From Nocardiopsis sp. CNR-923 (GTDB lineage Bacteria > Actinomycetota > Actinomycetes > Streptosporangiales > Streptosporangiaceae), in contig NZ_MKKC01000011.1 in assembly GCF_001942255.1 (NCBI RefSeq), forward strand, positions 62,001 to 126,000: DNA of 64,000 bases. Reading direction: 5' to 3'. The first letter of the stretch is position 1, and each line of letters opens with the position of its first letter. This document shows, one piece after another, positions 53,129 through 62,566 of the stretch. Under the pieces are notes generated by a model. That model did not search any database. It was not told where the DNA came from and saw only the letters and a program-made list of their open reading frames with translations. The position numbers were made by a program, and so were the translations under genes.

Positions 53129-54502
53129 TCAGCGGCGGGCGCGGCCGGCCAACCCGGAGGGGATCTCGTCCAGGGAGTCGTCCTTGGTCTCCCGGCTGAC
53201 CAGCAGTGCCGCCAGGGTGAGCGCGCCCACGAGCACCAGGTAGCCGCCGACCCAGTTCAGACCGAACGCGCTGGCCAGCCACGTGGCGATGTAGGGGGCG
53301 AACGAGGCGCCCAGCAGACCGGCCAGGTTGTAGGCGACCGACGCGCCGGTGTAGCGGACGTTCGTCGGGAACAGCTCCGGGAGCAGTGCGGCCATGGGGC
53401 CGAAGGTCAGTCCCATGAGCGACAGGCCGATGATCAGGAAGGCCAACACGCCGACCGTTCCGCCGTTGCCCATGAGCGGTCCCATCGCGAAGCCGAAGAC
53501 GATGATCGCCGTGGTCACGGTGATGAGCGTGGGGCGCCGCCCGAACCGGTCGGCGATGATCCCGGCGATCGGGGTGAAGATCCCGAAGAACACGACGCCG
53601 ACCAGCAGGAACACCAGGAACTGGGATCGGTCGTAGCCCAGGCCGTTCTCCGGGTCGGTGCCGAAGCCGAGGGAGAACACGGTCATCAGGTAGAACAGCA
53701 CGTAGGTGGCGAGCATGATGAGGGTTCCCAGCACGACCGCCGGCCAGTTGCGGCGGAACACCTCGACCATCGGCGTCTTGACCCGCTCGCCCGCGGCGAC
53801 GATCTTGGCGAAGGCCGGGGTCTCGTGCAGGGTGAGGCGCACCCACAGTCCGACCACGATCAGGACCGTCGACAGCAGGAACGGCAGGCGCCAGCCCCAG
53901 GTCATGAACGCCTCGTCGCTCATGGTCCCGGTGATGGTCAGGAACACGCCGTTGGCCAGGAAGAAGCCGATCGGCGCGCCCAGTTGGGGGAAGGAGCCGT
54001 AGAAGGCCCGCTTGGCGCGGGGCGCGTTCTCGGTGGCGAGCAGGGCGGCCCCGCCCCACTCTCCGCCCAGGCCCAGCCCCTGGCCGAACCGGCACAGGGC
54101 CAGCAGCAGCGGCGCGATCACGCCGGCCTGCGCGTACGTGGGCAGAATGCCGATGGCGATGGTGGCCACGCCCATGGTCAGCAGTGAGGCGACGAGGGTG
54201 GCCTTGCGTCCGACGCGGTCGCCGAAGTGGCCGAACACCCAGGAGCCGATGGGGCGGGCGACGAAGGCGATCGCGAACGTGGCCAGGGACTGCAACCGGG
54301 CGGCCATCATGTCGCCCTCGGGGAAGAACAGCGCGGGGAAGACCAGTACGGCGGCGGTCGCGTAGATGTAGAAGTCGTAGAACTCGATGGACGTGCCGAC
54401 GAGACTGGCGGTGAGGACCTTGCCCCGGGAGTTGGGCGGCGGGTCCTGTGGCGCGGCGCCCGGCCGAACCGGCTCCGGCGCACGTGCGTCGACATCCGTC
54501 AT
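53129..54502 (-). CDS. MHS-family (metabolite:H+ symporter) MFS transporter
   Basis: 457 residues with 12 helices. VGTSIEFYDFYIYATAAVLV, FGHFGDRVGRKATLVASLLT (motif A between helices 2 and 3), GQGLGLGGEWGGAALLATEN and AFYGSFPQLGAPIGFFLANG are signatures of the ShiA/ProP/KgtP group. It probably imports an organic acid or compatible solute using the proton gradient. ATG at 54502 has AAAAGGGG 5 bases upstream. An AT-rich stretch (54560-54595), rare in this DNA, lies between it and the divergent NDH-2 gene and likely holds its promoter. Confidence 0.92.
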   Translation of the reverse strand: MTDVDARAPEPVRPGAAPQDPPPNSRGKVLTASLVGTSIEFYDFYIYATAAVLVFPALFFPEGDMMAARLQSLATFAIAFVARPIGSWVFGHFGDRVGRKATLVASLLTMGVATIAIGILPTYAQAGVIAPLLLALCRFGQGLGLGGEWGGAALLATENAPRAKRAFYGSFPQLGAPIGFFLANGVFLTITGTMSDEAFMTWGWRLPFLLSTVLIVVGLWVRLTLHETPAFAKIVAAGERVKTPMVEVFRRNWPAVVLGTLIMLATYVLFYLMTVFSLGFGTDPENGLGYDRSQFLVFLLVGVVFFGIFTPIAGIIADRFGRRPTLITVTTAIIVFGFAMGPLMGNGGTVGVLAFLIIGLSLMGLTFGPMAALLPELFPTNVRYTGASVAYNLAGLLGASFAPYIATWLASAFGLNWVGGYLVLVGALTLAALLVSRETKDDSLDEIPSGLAGRARR

Positions 54503-54747
54503 CGTGTCCCCTTTTCAACATCGTGCTGGTGATCTGGGAGGATCGTAGTCGGGATGAGTGAAATGTGAAAATTTTGTCTCATATTTTGGGCAATCAATGG
54601 TCGCCTGGCCCCGATTCCGCGTCGCTCGTCCCACGCGGGCGTGCCACGGGCGCCGCGGTGACGTGGGTCTCCCCTGGCGATGTCACGTGCGGGACCGGCC
54701 ACCCCGTCTGAAGGGGTGAAGGTCAACGCACGGATGGGAGACGCCCC

Positions 54748-55983
54748 ATGGCACATGACATCGTGGTTCTCGGAGCGGGATACGCCGGGCTCGCCGCGGC
54801 CCGCAAGATCGACCAGGACGCACGCGCCCGCGCGGTGGACGTCCGCGTGACCCTGGTCAACGCCAGCGCGGACTTCGTCGAACGGGTCCGCCTGCACGAG
54901 GTCGCCGCCGGGCGCGACGTGGGAGTGCGCCCGCTGGCCGCGTCGCTGGAGGGCACGGGCGTCGAACCGTCGGTCGGCTGGGTCGAGGGGATCGACCTCC
55001 GCACGCGGCGGGTGCGCGTCCGCACCGACGCCGACACCCGGGAGCTGGGCTACGACACTCTCGTCCACGCCCTGGGCAGCACCGCGGCCTCCGCCCCCGT
55101 CCCCGGCGCCGCCGAGCACGCGTACACGTGTGCCACGCTCGGCGGCGCACGCGCCGTCGCCGCCCGCCTGGCCGAGGGGGGAGTGCGGCGCCTGGCCGTC
55201 GTCGGCGGCGGCCTCACCGGGATCGAGGTCGCCACCGAGATCGCCGAGAGCCACCCCGACGTGCGCGCGGAACTGCTCACGCGGGGCGTTGTCGCCCCCG
55301 GCACTCACGCCAGGGGCCGGGCCCACCTCCTGAGGGCTCTCGAACGACTCGGGGTGGCGCTGCGCGAGAACACGTCCGTGGCCGAGGTGGACGCCAGCGG
55401 CGTGCGCCTGACCGACGGCACCCGCGTGGCCGCCGACCTCGTGGTGTGGACCGTCGGGTTCTCGGTCCCTCCGCTGGCACGCGAGGCCGGGCTCGCCGTG
55501 GACGACGACGGGCGCGCGTGGGTGGACGGAACGCAGCGATCGGTCTCCCACCCCGACGTGTACGTGGTGGGCGACGCCGCCCACGGGGCCGCCCCGGACG
55601 GCGCGGTCATGCGGATGTCCTGCGCGATGGGCCTGCCCATGGGGTCGAACGCGGCCAACGCCGTCATCGACCGCATGACCGGGCGCGAGCCCGCCTCCGC
55701 CCCGTTCGGCTACGTCTTCCGGTGCGTGAGCCTCGGGCGCCGCGACGGCCTCATCCAGTTCGTGACCGCCACCGACGCCCCGCGGTCACTCGTCCTCACC
55801 GGCCGCCTCGCGGCCGGTTGCAAGGAGTACATCGTCTCCTCGGCCTACGGCCAGGCGAGCGGCGACGTGCGGATGGCGGACTCCTACCTGTCCGTGCTGC
55901 GGCGTCTGTCCCGGCGCGCCGCCCGGCGGCACGCGCTCTCCGCCGCGGCGCGGACCGGGGCGGTGGGAGCGGCGGGCCGCTGA
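54748..55983 (+). CDS. NDH-2-like NAD(P)/FAD oxidoreductase
   Basis: 411 residues. FAD-binding VVLGAGYAGLAAARKI at the N-terminus, YDTLVHALGS, second dinucleotide site RRLAVVGGGLTGIEVATEIA and the FAD-contact DVYVVGDAAHG. A long C-terminal membrane-facing region follows, as in type II NADH dehydrogenases and related pyridine nucleotide-disulfide enzymes. It may pass electrons to quinone. ATG has GGGAGA 7 bases upstream. It is divergent from the MHS carrier; no operon partner. Confidence 0.88.
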   Translation: MAHDIVVLGAGYAGLAAARKIDQDARARAVDVRVTLVNASADFVERVRLHEVAAGRDVGVRPLAASLEGTGVEPSVGWVEGIDLRTRRVRVRTDADTRELGYDTLVHALGSTAASAPVPGAAEHAYTCATLGGARAVAARLAEGGVRRLAVVGGGLTGIEVATEIAESHPDVRAELLTRGVVAPGTHARGRAHLLRALERLGVALRENTSVAEVDASGVRLTDGTRVAADLVVWTVGFSVPPLAREAGLAVDDDGRAWVDGTQRSVSHPDVYVVGDAAHGAAPDGAVMRMSCAMGLPMGSNAANAVIDRMTGREPASAPFGYVFRCVSLGRRDGLIQFVTATDAPRSLVLTGRLAAGCKEYIVSSAYGQASGDVRMADSYLSVLRRLSRRAARRHALSAAARTGAVGAAGR

Positions 55984-56029
55984 TCCGGGCCGACCGCGCC
56001 GCTGGGCGCGGTCGGGGCCGCGACCGGTC

Positions 56030-57247
56030 TCAGACGCGTTCCCGTTCCGGGACGAGCTTGGGACTGGCCAGGAACGGGCGCGCCACCCGGTCGGCCAGCC
56101 GGGTCGCGGCCAGCCGCAACAGCTGGCGCCGAACCAGCAGCCGCGTGGTCGAGGCGGGCACGAACCACCGGGCCAACCGCCGCCCGGCCGCCTGCTTGAC
56201 CTCGATCACCGGCTTCACCCGACCCTCGTACCGGGACAGGGCCGCGGCGAGCTCTCCGCCTGAGCGTGCCGGGGCCAACTCCCGGCCCAGCACCTCGGCG
56301 GCTGCCACCGCCATGCTCGCTCCCTGACCCGCCATGAGTGACACGGCCTGGCAGGCGTCGCCGACCAGCACGACCCGCGAGCGCGACCAGTCGGGCACGA
56401 CGATCTGCTCGACCTGGTCGTAGAAGGGGCGCGCGGGGCAGGACTCCAGCAGCCGCGCCAGGTGCCAGTCCATGCCCGCGTACACCCCACGCAGGCGGGC
56501 GCGCGGGTCGGCGGGCATCGACCCTTCCGGCGCCAGGTGGCACAGGAAGGTCGCGCCCGTGGACTCGGACAGGCGGTACAGGCCCGCCTGCACCCCCGGA
56601 GCCTCCAGCATGTGCACCTCGCGCCCGAGCTCGTCCGCCACCCGGGCGTCCTCGAACAGGAACGCCGCCGTGTGCGCCCCCAGGTAGCGGCGGTACCGTT
56701 CCTCGGGCCCGAACACCAGCTCCCGTACGCGCGAATGCACGCCGTCGGCGCCCACGAGCAGGTCCGCCCGCTCGACCGCGCCGTCGGTCAGCTCCACCGT
56801 CACCCCGTCGGCGTCCTGGTCGACGCGGGCGACGCTGAGCCCGTGGCGCACCTCGGCCTCCGGGCCCAGGGACGCCCGCAGCTCCGACTCCAGGTCGCCG
56901 CGCAGCAGGGAGACCAGGCGTCCCCCGCCCAGCCGCTGGGTGGCCTCCAGGCCCATCCGCGCGGTGCGGCGGCCCCGCGGCGTCCGGTACTGGATCCCCT
57001 CCAACCGCAGGTCGTGGGCGTGCACTCGGTCGCGCAGGCCCATGGTCTCGATCGAGTCGTAGCCGGGGCCGAAGAAGTCGATGACGTAGCCCCCGGGTAT
57101 CCGGCCCTCGGCGGCCCGGGCTCCGGCGTCCGCGGCGTCGAGCGGATCGGCCCGGTGCTCGACCGCGGTCGTCTCCCAGCCCGCGCGGCGCAGCCACCAC
57201 GCGGTGGCCAGCCCGGCGATGCCCGCGCCGACGATGATCGCCCTCAT
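56030..57247 (-). CDS. FAD-dependent monooxygenase (PHBH/TetX-like)
   Basis: 405 residues: FAD motif IIVGAGIAGLATAWWLRRAG, LVSLLRGDLESELRASLG, DG motif ADLLVGADGVHSRVRELVFG and the GD motif VLVGDACQAVSLMAGQGASM. These are class A flavoprotein hydroxylases; members act on aromatics, antibiotics or polyketides. The ATG overlaps the stop of the TetR gene (ATGA), so the regulator and enzyme form one operon. The substrate is unknown, and the TetR ligand may be the same compound. Confidence 0.9.
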   Translation of the reverse strand: MRAIIVGAGIAGLATAWWLRRAGWETTAVEHRADPLDAADAGARAAEGRIPGGYVIDFFGPGYDSIETMGLRDRVHAHDLRLEGIQYRTPRGRRTARMGLEATQRLGGGRLVSLLRGDLESELRASLGPEAEVRHGLSVARVDQDADGVTVELTDGAVERADLLVGADGVHSRVRELVFGPEERYRRYLGAHTAAFLFEDARVADELGREVHMLEAPGVQAGLYRLSESTGATFLCHLAPEGSMPADPRARLRGVYAGMDWHLARLLESCPARPFYDQVEQIVVPDWSRSRVVLVGDACQAVSLMAGQGASMAVAAAEVLGRELAPARSGGELAAALSRYEGRVKPVIEVKQAAGRRLARWFVPASTTRLLVRRQLLRLAATRLADRVARPFLASPKLVPERERV

Positions 57248-57864
57248 CGTGCGTCCTCCTCACCGCCGGGCGCCGACAGGAGTCGGCGCAGGGGTTCGGC
57301 GTAGGCCCGCGGGCCGGGCACCGGGATCAACGCGCGGTGCAGGACGATCCCGTCCAGGAACGCGCACAGGAGTTCGGCGACCGCCTCGGGCTGGGGCGTG
57401 CCGTGGTCGGTCAGCCACACGGTCATCGCCGAGCGGACGTCCAGCAGGATGCGGGACATCGTCGTGTGGAGTTCGGGGTCGCGCGAGGCCGCCAGGTAGG
57501 CCTCGGCGAACAGGACGGAGGCGGGGTCCTCGCCCGAGTGGGCGTCCATGGCGCCCAACGCCGCCGTCACCCCCTCGGCGGGGTTCGCGGCGGCGGTCAT
57601 CGCCGAGAGGGGGCCGTCGAGCACACCGGTCAGCGCCGAGTCGACGGCGGCGCGCAGCAGGGCCTCCAGCGAGTGGAAGTGGTAGTGCACCAGCCCCGGC
57701 CGGACCTCGGCCCGGGCGGCGACGAGCCGGGTGGTGACCGCGTTCCAGCCGACCTCGGGGATGAGCTCCACGGCGGCCGCGATCAGCTTGGCCCGGCTGG
57801 TCCTGCCGCGTGCGGAGGAGGTGACGGGAGGTGTCCAGCGATTTTGGTCATTCGCCTTGGTCAT
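57244..57864 (-). CDS. TetR-family regulator, first gene of monooxygenase operon
   Basis: 206 residues. RTSRAKLIAAAVELIPEVGW and AARAEVRPGLVHYHFHSLEA (residues 20-66) are the TetR helix-turn-helix; the C-terminal domain is Ala-rich. The ATG at 57864 lies inside an 18-bp perfect palindrome, and a -10 like TAGCTT precedes it, so transcription probably begins at the start codon and the regulator can bind over its own start. It heads the operon with the FAD monooxygenase. Confidence 0.92.
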   Translation of the reverse strand: MTKANDQNRWTPPVTSSARGRTSRAKLIAAAVELIPEVGWNAVTTRLVAARAEVRPGLVHYHFHSLEALLRAAVDSALTGVLDGPLSAMTAAANPAEGVTAALGAMDAHSGEDPASVLFAEAYLAASRDPELHTTMSRILLDVRSAMTVWLTDHGTPQPEAVAELLCAFLDGIVLHRALIPVPGPRAYAEPLRRLLSAPGGEEDAR

Positions 57865-57873
57865 ATGACCAAG
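57856..57873. promoter_or_regulatory. Autoregulatory operator over the tetR start
   Basis: CTTGGTCATATGACCAAG is a perfect 18-bp palindrome. It contains the start codon of the tetR gene and overlaps the -10 box (57876-57871, minus strand). Binding would block both RNA polymerase and initiation. Confidence 0.8.
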
Positions 57874-57934
57874 CTAAGGGCGCGCGGGGCCCGGGTCAAG
57901 CGGCGGACGGGTGCGCCGTGCAGCCGGGCCGGGT

Positions 57935-58588
57935 TCAGCGGCGGTCGAGCACGTCCGCGCGCACGACCCTGGTGCAGCGGTCACGGAAGCGCTTGACCAG
58001 TTCACCGTTGGGGCGGTCACTGCGCTCGACCCACTCCCGCGCGGCCGCGTCGGTCAGGCCGCCCGCCCGCTGGCGGCGGTGCAGGCGCAGCTCCCGCACG
58101 TCGTCGGGGGCGTCCACGTACCAGAGCTCGGTGAACAGGGCGCGTGCCCGGGGCCAGGGGTCGTCGTCGTTGGCCAGGTAGTTGCCCTCGGTGACGACCA
58201 GGCGGGTGTGCGGCTCCACGACGTGCCGGGCGGCGACGGGCTCGTGCAACCCGCGGTCGTAGTCGGGCACGTACACCGGGTGGTCGGCCTCCTCCAGGAG
58301 ACGGCGCACCAGCGCGACGTACCCGTGTGCGTCGAAGGTGTCCGGTGCGCCCTTGCGGTCACGGCGGCCGAGGCGGTCGAGCTGGGCGTCGGACAGGTGG
58401 AACCCGTCCAGGGGCAGGTAGCCGGCGGTTCCGGGCGCCGTGCGCCGGTCGACCTCGGCCACCAGGCGGCGGGCGAGCGTCGACTTCCCTGCGGCGGGCG
58501 CCCCCGCCAGGCCCAGGACGGCGCGACGGCCGTCCCGGGAGGCGGCCAGGGCGATGGCGAGGGCGTCGGTGACGGCGGTGTCGGACAT
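57935..58588 (-). CDS. Nucleoside/nucleotide kinase family protein
   Basis: 217 residues. Walker A LAGAPAAGKSTLARRL at about 26-41, YLPLDGFHLSD (substrate-binding Asp), VVTEGNYLANDDD, and a C-terminal RVVRADVLDR. The family covers uridine kinase-, pantothenate kinase- and fructose kinase-like (YggC/FrcK) P-loop enzymes, so the exact substrate is open. The ATG at 58588 is preceded by a weak binding site. It is 70 bases from the TetR gene and probably has its own promoter. Confidence 0.83.
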   Translation of the reverse strand: MSDTAVTDALAIALAASRDGRRAVLGLAGAPAAGKSTLARRLVAEVDRRTAPGTAGYLPLDGFHLSDAQLDRLGRRDRKGAPDTFDAHGYVALVRRLLEEADHPVYVPDYDRGLHEPVAARHVVEPHTRLVVTEGNYLANDDDPWPRARALFTELWYVDAPDDVRELRLHRRQRAGGLTDAAAREWVERSDRPNGELVKRFRDRCTRVVRADVLDRR

Positions 58589-58652
58589 GCTCCGAGACTA
58601 CGGCGGCCGGGCCGGGACGCCCCGGCCCGGCCTCGACCGACGGCGGGGACCG

Positions 58653-59189
58653 CTACGGCGCCTGCCCGACGTGCGCCAGCGCCTGACGGACCAGCACCCC
58701 CTGACCGCCCGCCATCTCCTCGTGCACCATTGGGTTGGCCGCCTCCTCGGGCGTCAGCCACACCAGGTCGAGGGCGTCCTGGCGCGGCAGGCAGTCACCG
58801 GACACCGGGACGATGTAGGCCATCGCCACCGCGTGCTGGCGGGGGTCGTGGAACGGCGTGACCCCGGGGGTGGGGAAGTACTCGGCGATGGTGAAGGGCT
58901 GCGGCGAGGAGGGGATGCGGGGCAGTGCGACCGGGCCCAGGTCCTTCTCCAGGTGGCGCAGCAGGGCGTCGCGCACGCGCTCGTGGTAGAGCACCCGGCC
59001 CGAGACCACCGACCGGCTGAACGTGCCGTCCGGCGCCGCCCGCATGAGCAGCCCGATGTGGGTGACGGAGCCGGACTCGTCCACGCGGACGGGCACGGCC
59101 TGGACGTAGAGCACGGGCATGCGGCCGCGGATGCTCTCCAGTTCCCGCGTGGAGAACCAGCCGGGCTGGGTGTCTGCGGTCTCGGTCAT
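58653..59189 (-). CDS. DUF4916 (Nudix-fold) protein with degenerate Nudix box
   Basis: 178 residues. The domain begins GWFSTRELESIRGRMPVLYV and ends MVHEEMAGGQGVLVRQALAH, as in DUF4916, a Nudix-related actinobacterial family. The segment from VVSGRVLYHERV onward aligns with the Nudix box G-x5-E-x7-R-E-U-x-E-E, but the metal-binding residues are His, Lys and Asp instead of Glu, so classical pyrophosphohydrolase activity is doubtful. It may bind a nucleotide ligand instead. It lies just upstream of the kinase gene, in the same direction. Confidence 0.8.
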   Translation of the reverse strand: MTETADTQPGWFSTRELESIRGRMPVLYVQAVPVRVDESGSVTHIGLLMRAAPDGTFSRSVVSGRVLYHERVRDALLRHLEKDLGPVALPRIPSSPQPFTIAEYFPTPGVTPFHDPRQHAVAMAYIVPVSGDCLPRQDALDLVWLTPEEAANPMVHEEMAGGQGVLVRQALAHVGQAP

Positions 59190-59435
59190 GGGGTGCGCGG
59201 CGGGCCCGCCCGGACACGCCGGGACGCGGACGCCGCTCCCTCCCTTCGCTCTCGTCGTGACCCTGGGGTCTGACCGCCCGGTGGACCAGGCGGTGGCGCA
59301 CGTGTGCAGTACCGCTTCTACCGCACCGGAGGGTCGAACGCACGGTGCGGGTGGGAGTTCGGGTGTGTCCGGCGTCGCGGTCGCCGGGCGACACGGCCAG
59401 GGCCGGTTCTTGGAACGGCCGCCCGGGGCGACTGT

Positions 59436-60242
59436 CTAGGCCAGCTCCCCGTGGAGTTCGGCCACGGCTCGGGCTGCGGCCCGGAGCGGCTCCAGCGAGG
59501 CCAGTGCCGCGTCCTGCTCGGCGCCGTCCGGCGCGGCCAGCAGTTCCGCGGCGATGCGGTCGATCCGGGCGGCCTCGTCCAGGTCCCTGACGCGCCGGGC
59601 GACGGCACGGACCTCCTCGGCGTAGGCGGCGACCACGGCCGCGCGTTCACGAACGCGCGTACGGCGTGCGTCGAGGGCCCGGATCGCTCGGGCCTTGGCT
59701 CTGGACGCCTCCGGGCCTGTGGCCGCGACGCCGTCCAGGTTCCGGGCGGCGTCGGACAGCGCCAGGAGCTCCAGTGCGATCCGCCAGAGCACGTCGCGCA
59801 GGACCACCCGATCGCGCTGGCGGTCGAGCAGGTCGCCGTGCGGGCGGGGCAAGGGGGTGTCCAGGACCGTCGCGACGTCGTCGGCCAGGGCCAGGGCGAT
59901 GTCGCGCTCGGCGTCGGTGAGCATGTCCCCGGTGACGAAGTCCGAGCGCGGTTCGTAGCGGGCGCGGGGCGGTCTCCCTCGCCGGGCCGCCCCGCGTGCG
60001 ACGCGGCTCGCGCCGACGAGGCCGACGAACAGGGGCGGCAGTGCCAGGAGCGCCGTGACGCCGTTGCCCCAGGCGATCCCGCCGACGAGCAGGACCGCGC
60101 CCAGGGCCGAGCAGACGAGGGAGCTCGCCGCGGCAGGACAACCGTCGCCGGGGACGTCGGGTTCGGGCGTACGAACCGCCTCCTCCCGCACCCGGTGGGC
60201 GCGGACGCGGTCGGGGTCGAGCCCGGGACGGACGATCAGCAT
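59436..60242 (-). CDS. Membrane protein of unknown function with helical C-terminal domain
   Basis: 268 residues from ATG 60242. An Arg-rich N-terminus precedes two hydrophobic helices (LVCSALGAVLLVGGIAWGNG and LLALPPLFVGLVGASRV, about residues 38-75); the remaining 190 residues are charged helices rich in Ala, Arg and Asp, likely a cytosolic coiled domain. There is no recognisable binding site upstream. No family known to me. It faces the STAS gene across a 150-base divergent region, so it may be part of a regulatory or envelope-sensing unit. Confidence 0.65.
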   Translation of the reverse strand: MLIVRPGLDPDRVRAHRVREEAVRTPEPDVPGDGCPAAASSLVCSALGAVLLVGGIAWGNGVTALLALPPLFVGLVGASRVARGAARRGRPPRARYEPRSDFVTGDMLTDAERDIALALADDVATVLDTPLPRPHGDLLDRQRDRVVLRDVLWRIALELLALSDAARNLDGVAATGPEASRAKARAIRALDARRTRVRERAAVVAAYAEEVRAVARRVRDLDEAARIDRIAAELLAAPDGAEQDAALASLEPLRAAARAVAELHGELA

Positions 60243-60389
60243 GTGGACTTGGACGGGCGGTCGAGGCGCGGCGTTGCGACGCCGCGGCGAGGATTTCTCG
60301 CGAAAAGCCCCCACGCGGTCACGACAGGGGTTACGATCTCATACGCGGTCGCGTAGTGGATGGACTACGTCCAGTGAGAGGTGGCCCGA

Positions 60390-60803
60390 GTGGCGAGTGC
60401 TGACCGATTCCGTTCCGGGGAACGTTTCCCCTGCACGGGAGTGACGGTGGTCCCCGTCCACGGCGACATCGACCTCGCCACCGCCGACCGTCTGCGCGAC
60501 CGACTGCTGCGGGCCGCGCGGGACTCCCGGCGGGACTGCCTCGTGGTGGACATGTCGGGTCTCGACTTCTTCGGCGCCAGCGGGCTGCACGCCCTGCTCG
60601 CCGTCCACCACGTCCTGACCCGCGAGGGGCGGCACGTGGTGCTCGCCGAACCCGCCCCGATCGCCGCACGCGTCCTCGACGTCCTCGACATGGGCCGGGT
60701 GTTCGAGATCTACCCGATCCTGGAGATGGCCCTGACCCACACCAATGGGCCGCGGTGCGACGACGCCCCCTTCTCCGGCCACCCGGTCACCGGGGCGCCC
60801 TGA
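60390..60803 (+). CDS. STAS-domain anti-sigma factor antagonist
   Basis: 137 residues. TVVPVHGDIDLATADRLRDR, LVVDMSGLDFFGASGLHALL (the Ser that is phosphorylated in SpoIIAA-type proteins is in DMSGLDFF or FGASG) and LDVLDMGRVFEIYP match the STAS family. It would be switched by an anti-sigma kinase and release a sigma factor; none is encoded nearby. The GTG at 60390 has GAGAGG 8 bases upstream and is preferred to one at 60381. No operon partner. Confidence 0.9.
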   Translation: MASADRFRSGERFPCTGVTVVPVHGDIDLATADRLRDRLLRAARDSRRDCLVVDMSGLDFFGASGLHALLAVHHVLTREGRHVVLAEPAPIAARVLDVLDMGRVFEIYPILEMALTHTNGPRCDDAPFSGHPVTGAP

Positions 60804-60839
60804 CCGGGACCGCGCCCGGCCCCGCCGTGACGCGGGAAC

Positions 60840-62566
60840 CTAGGACCGGGCGGTCCCCTTCGTCCCCTGGCCGCCCCTCACCAGGAAGGGCTCCAACAAC
60901 CCCGGAACGGCGGCGTCCGCCCATGCCAGCCCCTGATCGAGTCCGACGTCCACGGCCGCGTACATCCCGTCGCCCGCCGCCGTGGTGGCCGCCACGTCGG
61001 CCAGCCCCGCCCACCGCTGGAACGGCGACCGCGTGATCCGCCAGCCGATCACCGCCGACCGCTCCAGGGTCACGGTGTCGCGGGCCGCCATGCCCTGCCG
61101 CACCACCAGGTAGCGCGGGTGCAGACCGTGGCCCAGGGCGCGGTAGGAGCCGACCGCGTAGCCGAACGCCAGCACGCCGAACAGCGCCGCCGCCACCGCC
61201 CAGCCCCAACTGGGTGTGGCCTCCACCGTGCGCGTCGCCAGCGGCAGCGGGATGAACTCCTCCTCGACCTCGTGCACGTGCGACCACCACGCCTCGGTGG
61301 CCAGGGCGTGCGCCCAGGCCAGCAGCGCGGCGACCACCGCGCCGACGACCGTGGCGACTCCCGCGCGGGTGAGCCGGCGGCGCAGCGCGGATCCGGGGTG
61401 CGCGGTCAGCGGCACGTCCAGGGGCGAGTCCGGAGTCCGCATCAGCGCGGCGGCCAGCTCACGGGCCCGTGCCCGGGGCATCCCGGGCGACAGGCGGCTC
61501 TTCGCGCTGGTCTTCTTCGCGTCGGTCGCGGCCAGCCCCGTCGCCACGGCCCGCACGTGCGCCCCGCCCGCCAGGCGCATCACGAACGGCTCGTGCAGCG
61601 TGACGCCGTTGAGCCGCCGCTCCTCCACCGACAGCGACACGCTGGTCAGCAGTCCCCGGCGCAGTCGCACAGTGCCGTCGGGCTCACGGGTGAGCCGGTA
61701 GTTCCACCACGTCTCCACGGCCACCGCGGTCAGCACGACCACACCGGACACCAGGAGCGCGATCAGGGCCGTGGGAACCACCACGAGCAGCCGTGCCATC
61801 ACGTACGAGGACATCTCGTCCGGTGTGGGCAGCCCCAACCGGCCCGACACCCAGTCCCAGGCCCAACCCTGGGTCTGGGCGTTGAAGCCCAGGAGGGCGG
61901 CGATGGCGCCGAGGCCGACCCCCAGTGTGGCGGTGGTCGCCGAGGCGAAACCCAGCCACGCGGGCTTGAGTCGGGCGAGCTCGACCTCGCCGGCCCCGGC
62001 CTCTCGCGCACCGACCGGTTCCCGCGCGCCTCCCGCGCTCCGGCAGGGACGGTGGATCCCGCGGCGCGGCCCCGGTCGAGCAGGTCGCGCCGCAGGGCCT
62101 CGCCCTGGTCGGCGGTGACGTAGAGGAGCTGGAGCTGGTCCGAGCCGCCGGAACCGACCTTCTCGCCCGTGCCGACGGTCACCGAGCACAGTCCGAAGAT
62201 CCGCACGAAGATCGGCGCGGCCACGTCCACGCTGCGCACGCGCTCGCGGGGAATGGACCGGTAGGACTTGGCGATGATCCCCGAACGCACCTCCATGCGT
62301 TCGCCGGTCACCCGGAACCGGGTCGCTCGCAGTCGCAGCAGGTCGAGGTAGGTCATCAGGGCGAGGAAGGCGAGCGAGGCCGGAACGGGGACCAGGACCC
62401 ACGGAGACGGGTTGGCGACGGCGAGCACGACCGCGCCGACGATCGCCGAGGGGACGAGGAAGAACCCGACGACGATCGTGGTGGCCCACACCGACAGCGG
62501 GTGCAGGCGCTCCCAGGCGATCTCGGGCTCCGGCGCCTGGGGGGAGGGGCCGTCGAAGGTGGTCAT
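60840..62566 (-). CDS. PH-domain (bPH2/YdbT-like) membrane protein, frameshifted
   Basis: About 575 residues. Two or more bPH2 units, each following membrane helices: ATTIVVGFFLVPSAIVGAVV and LVPVPASLAFLALMTYLDLL, then RFRVTGERMEVRSGIIAKSY; after the frame change, YRLTREPDGTVRLRRGLLTS and YLVVRQGMAARDTVTLERSA. This resembles B. subtilis YdbT. The break near 62021-62023 fits one missing G. The ATG overlaps the stop of the smaller bPH2 gene upstream. In B. subtilis YdbS/YdbT act together at the membrane, possibly in envelope stress. Confidence 0.85.
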
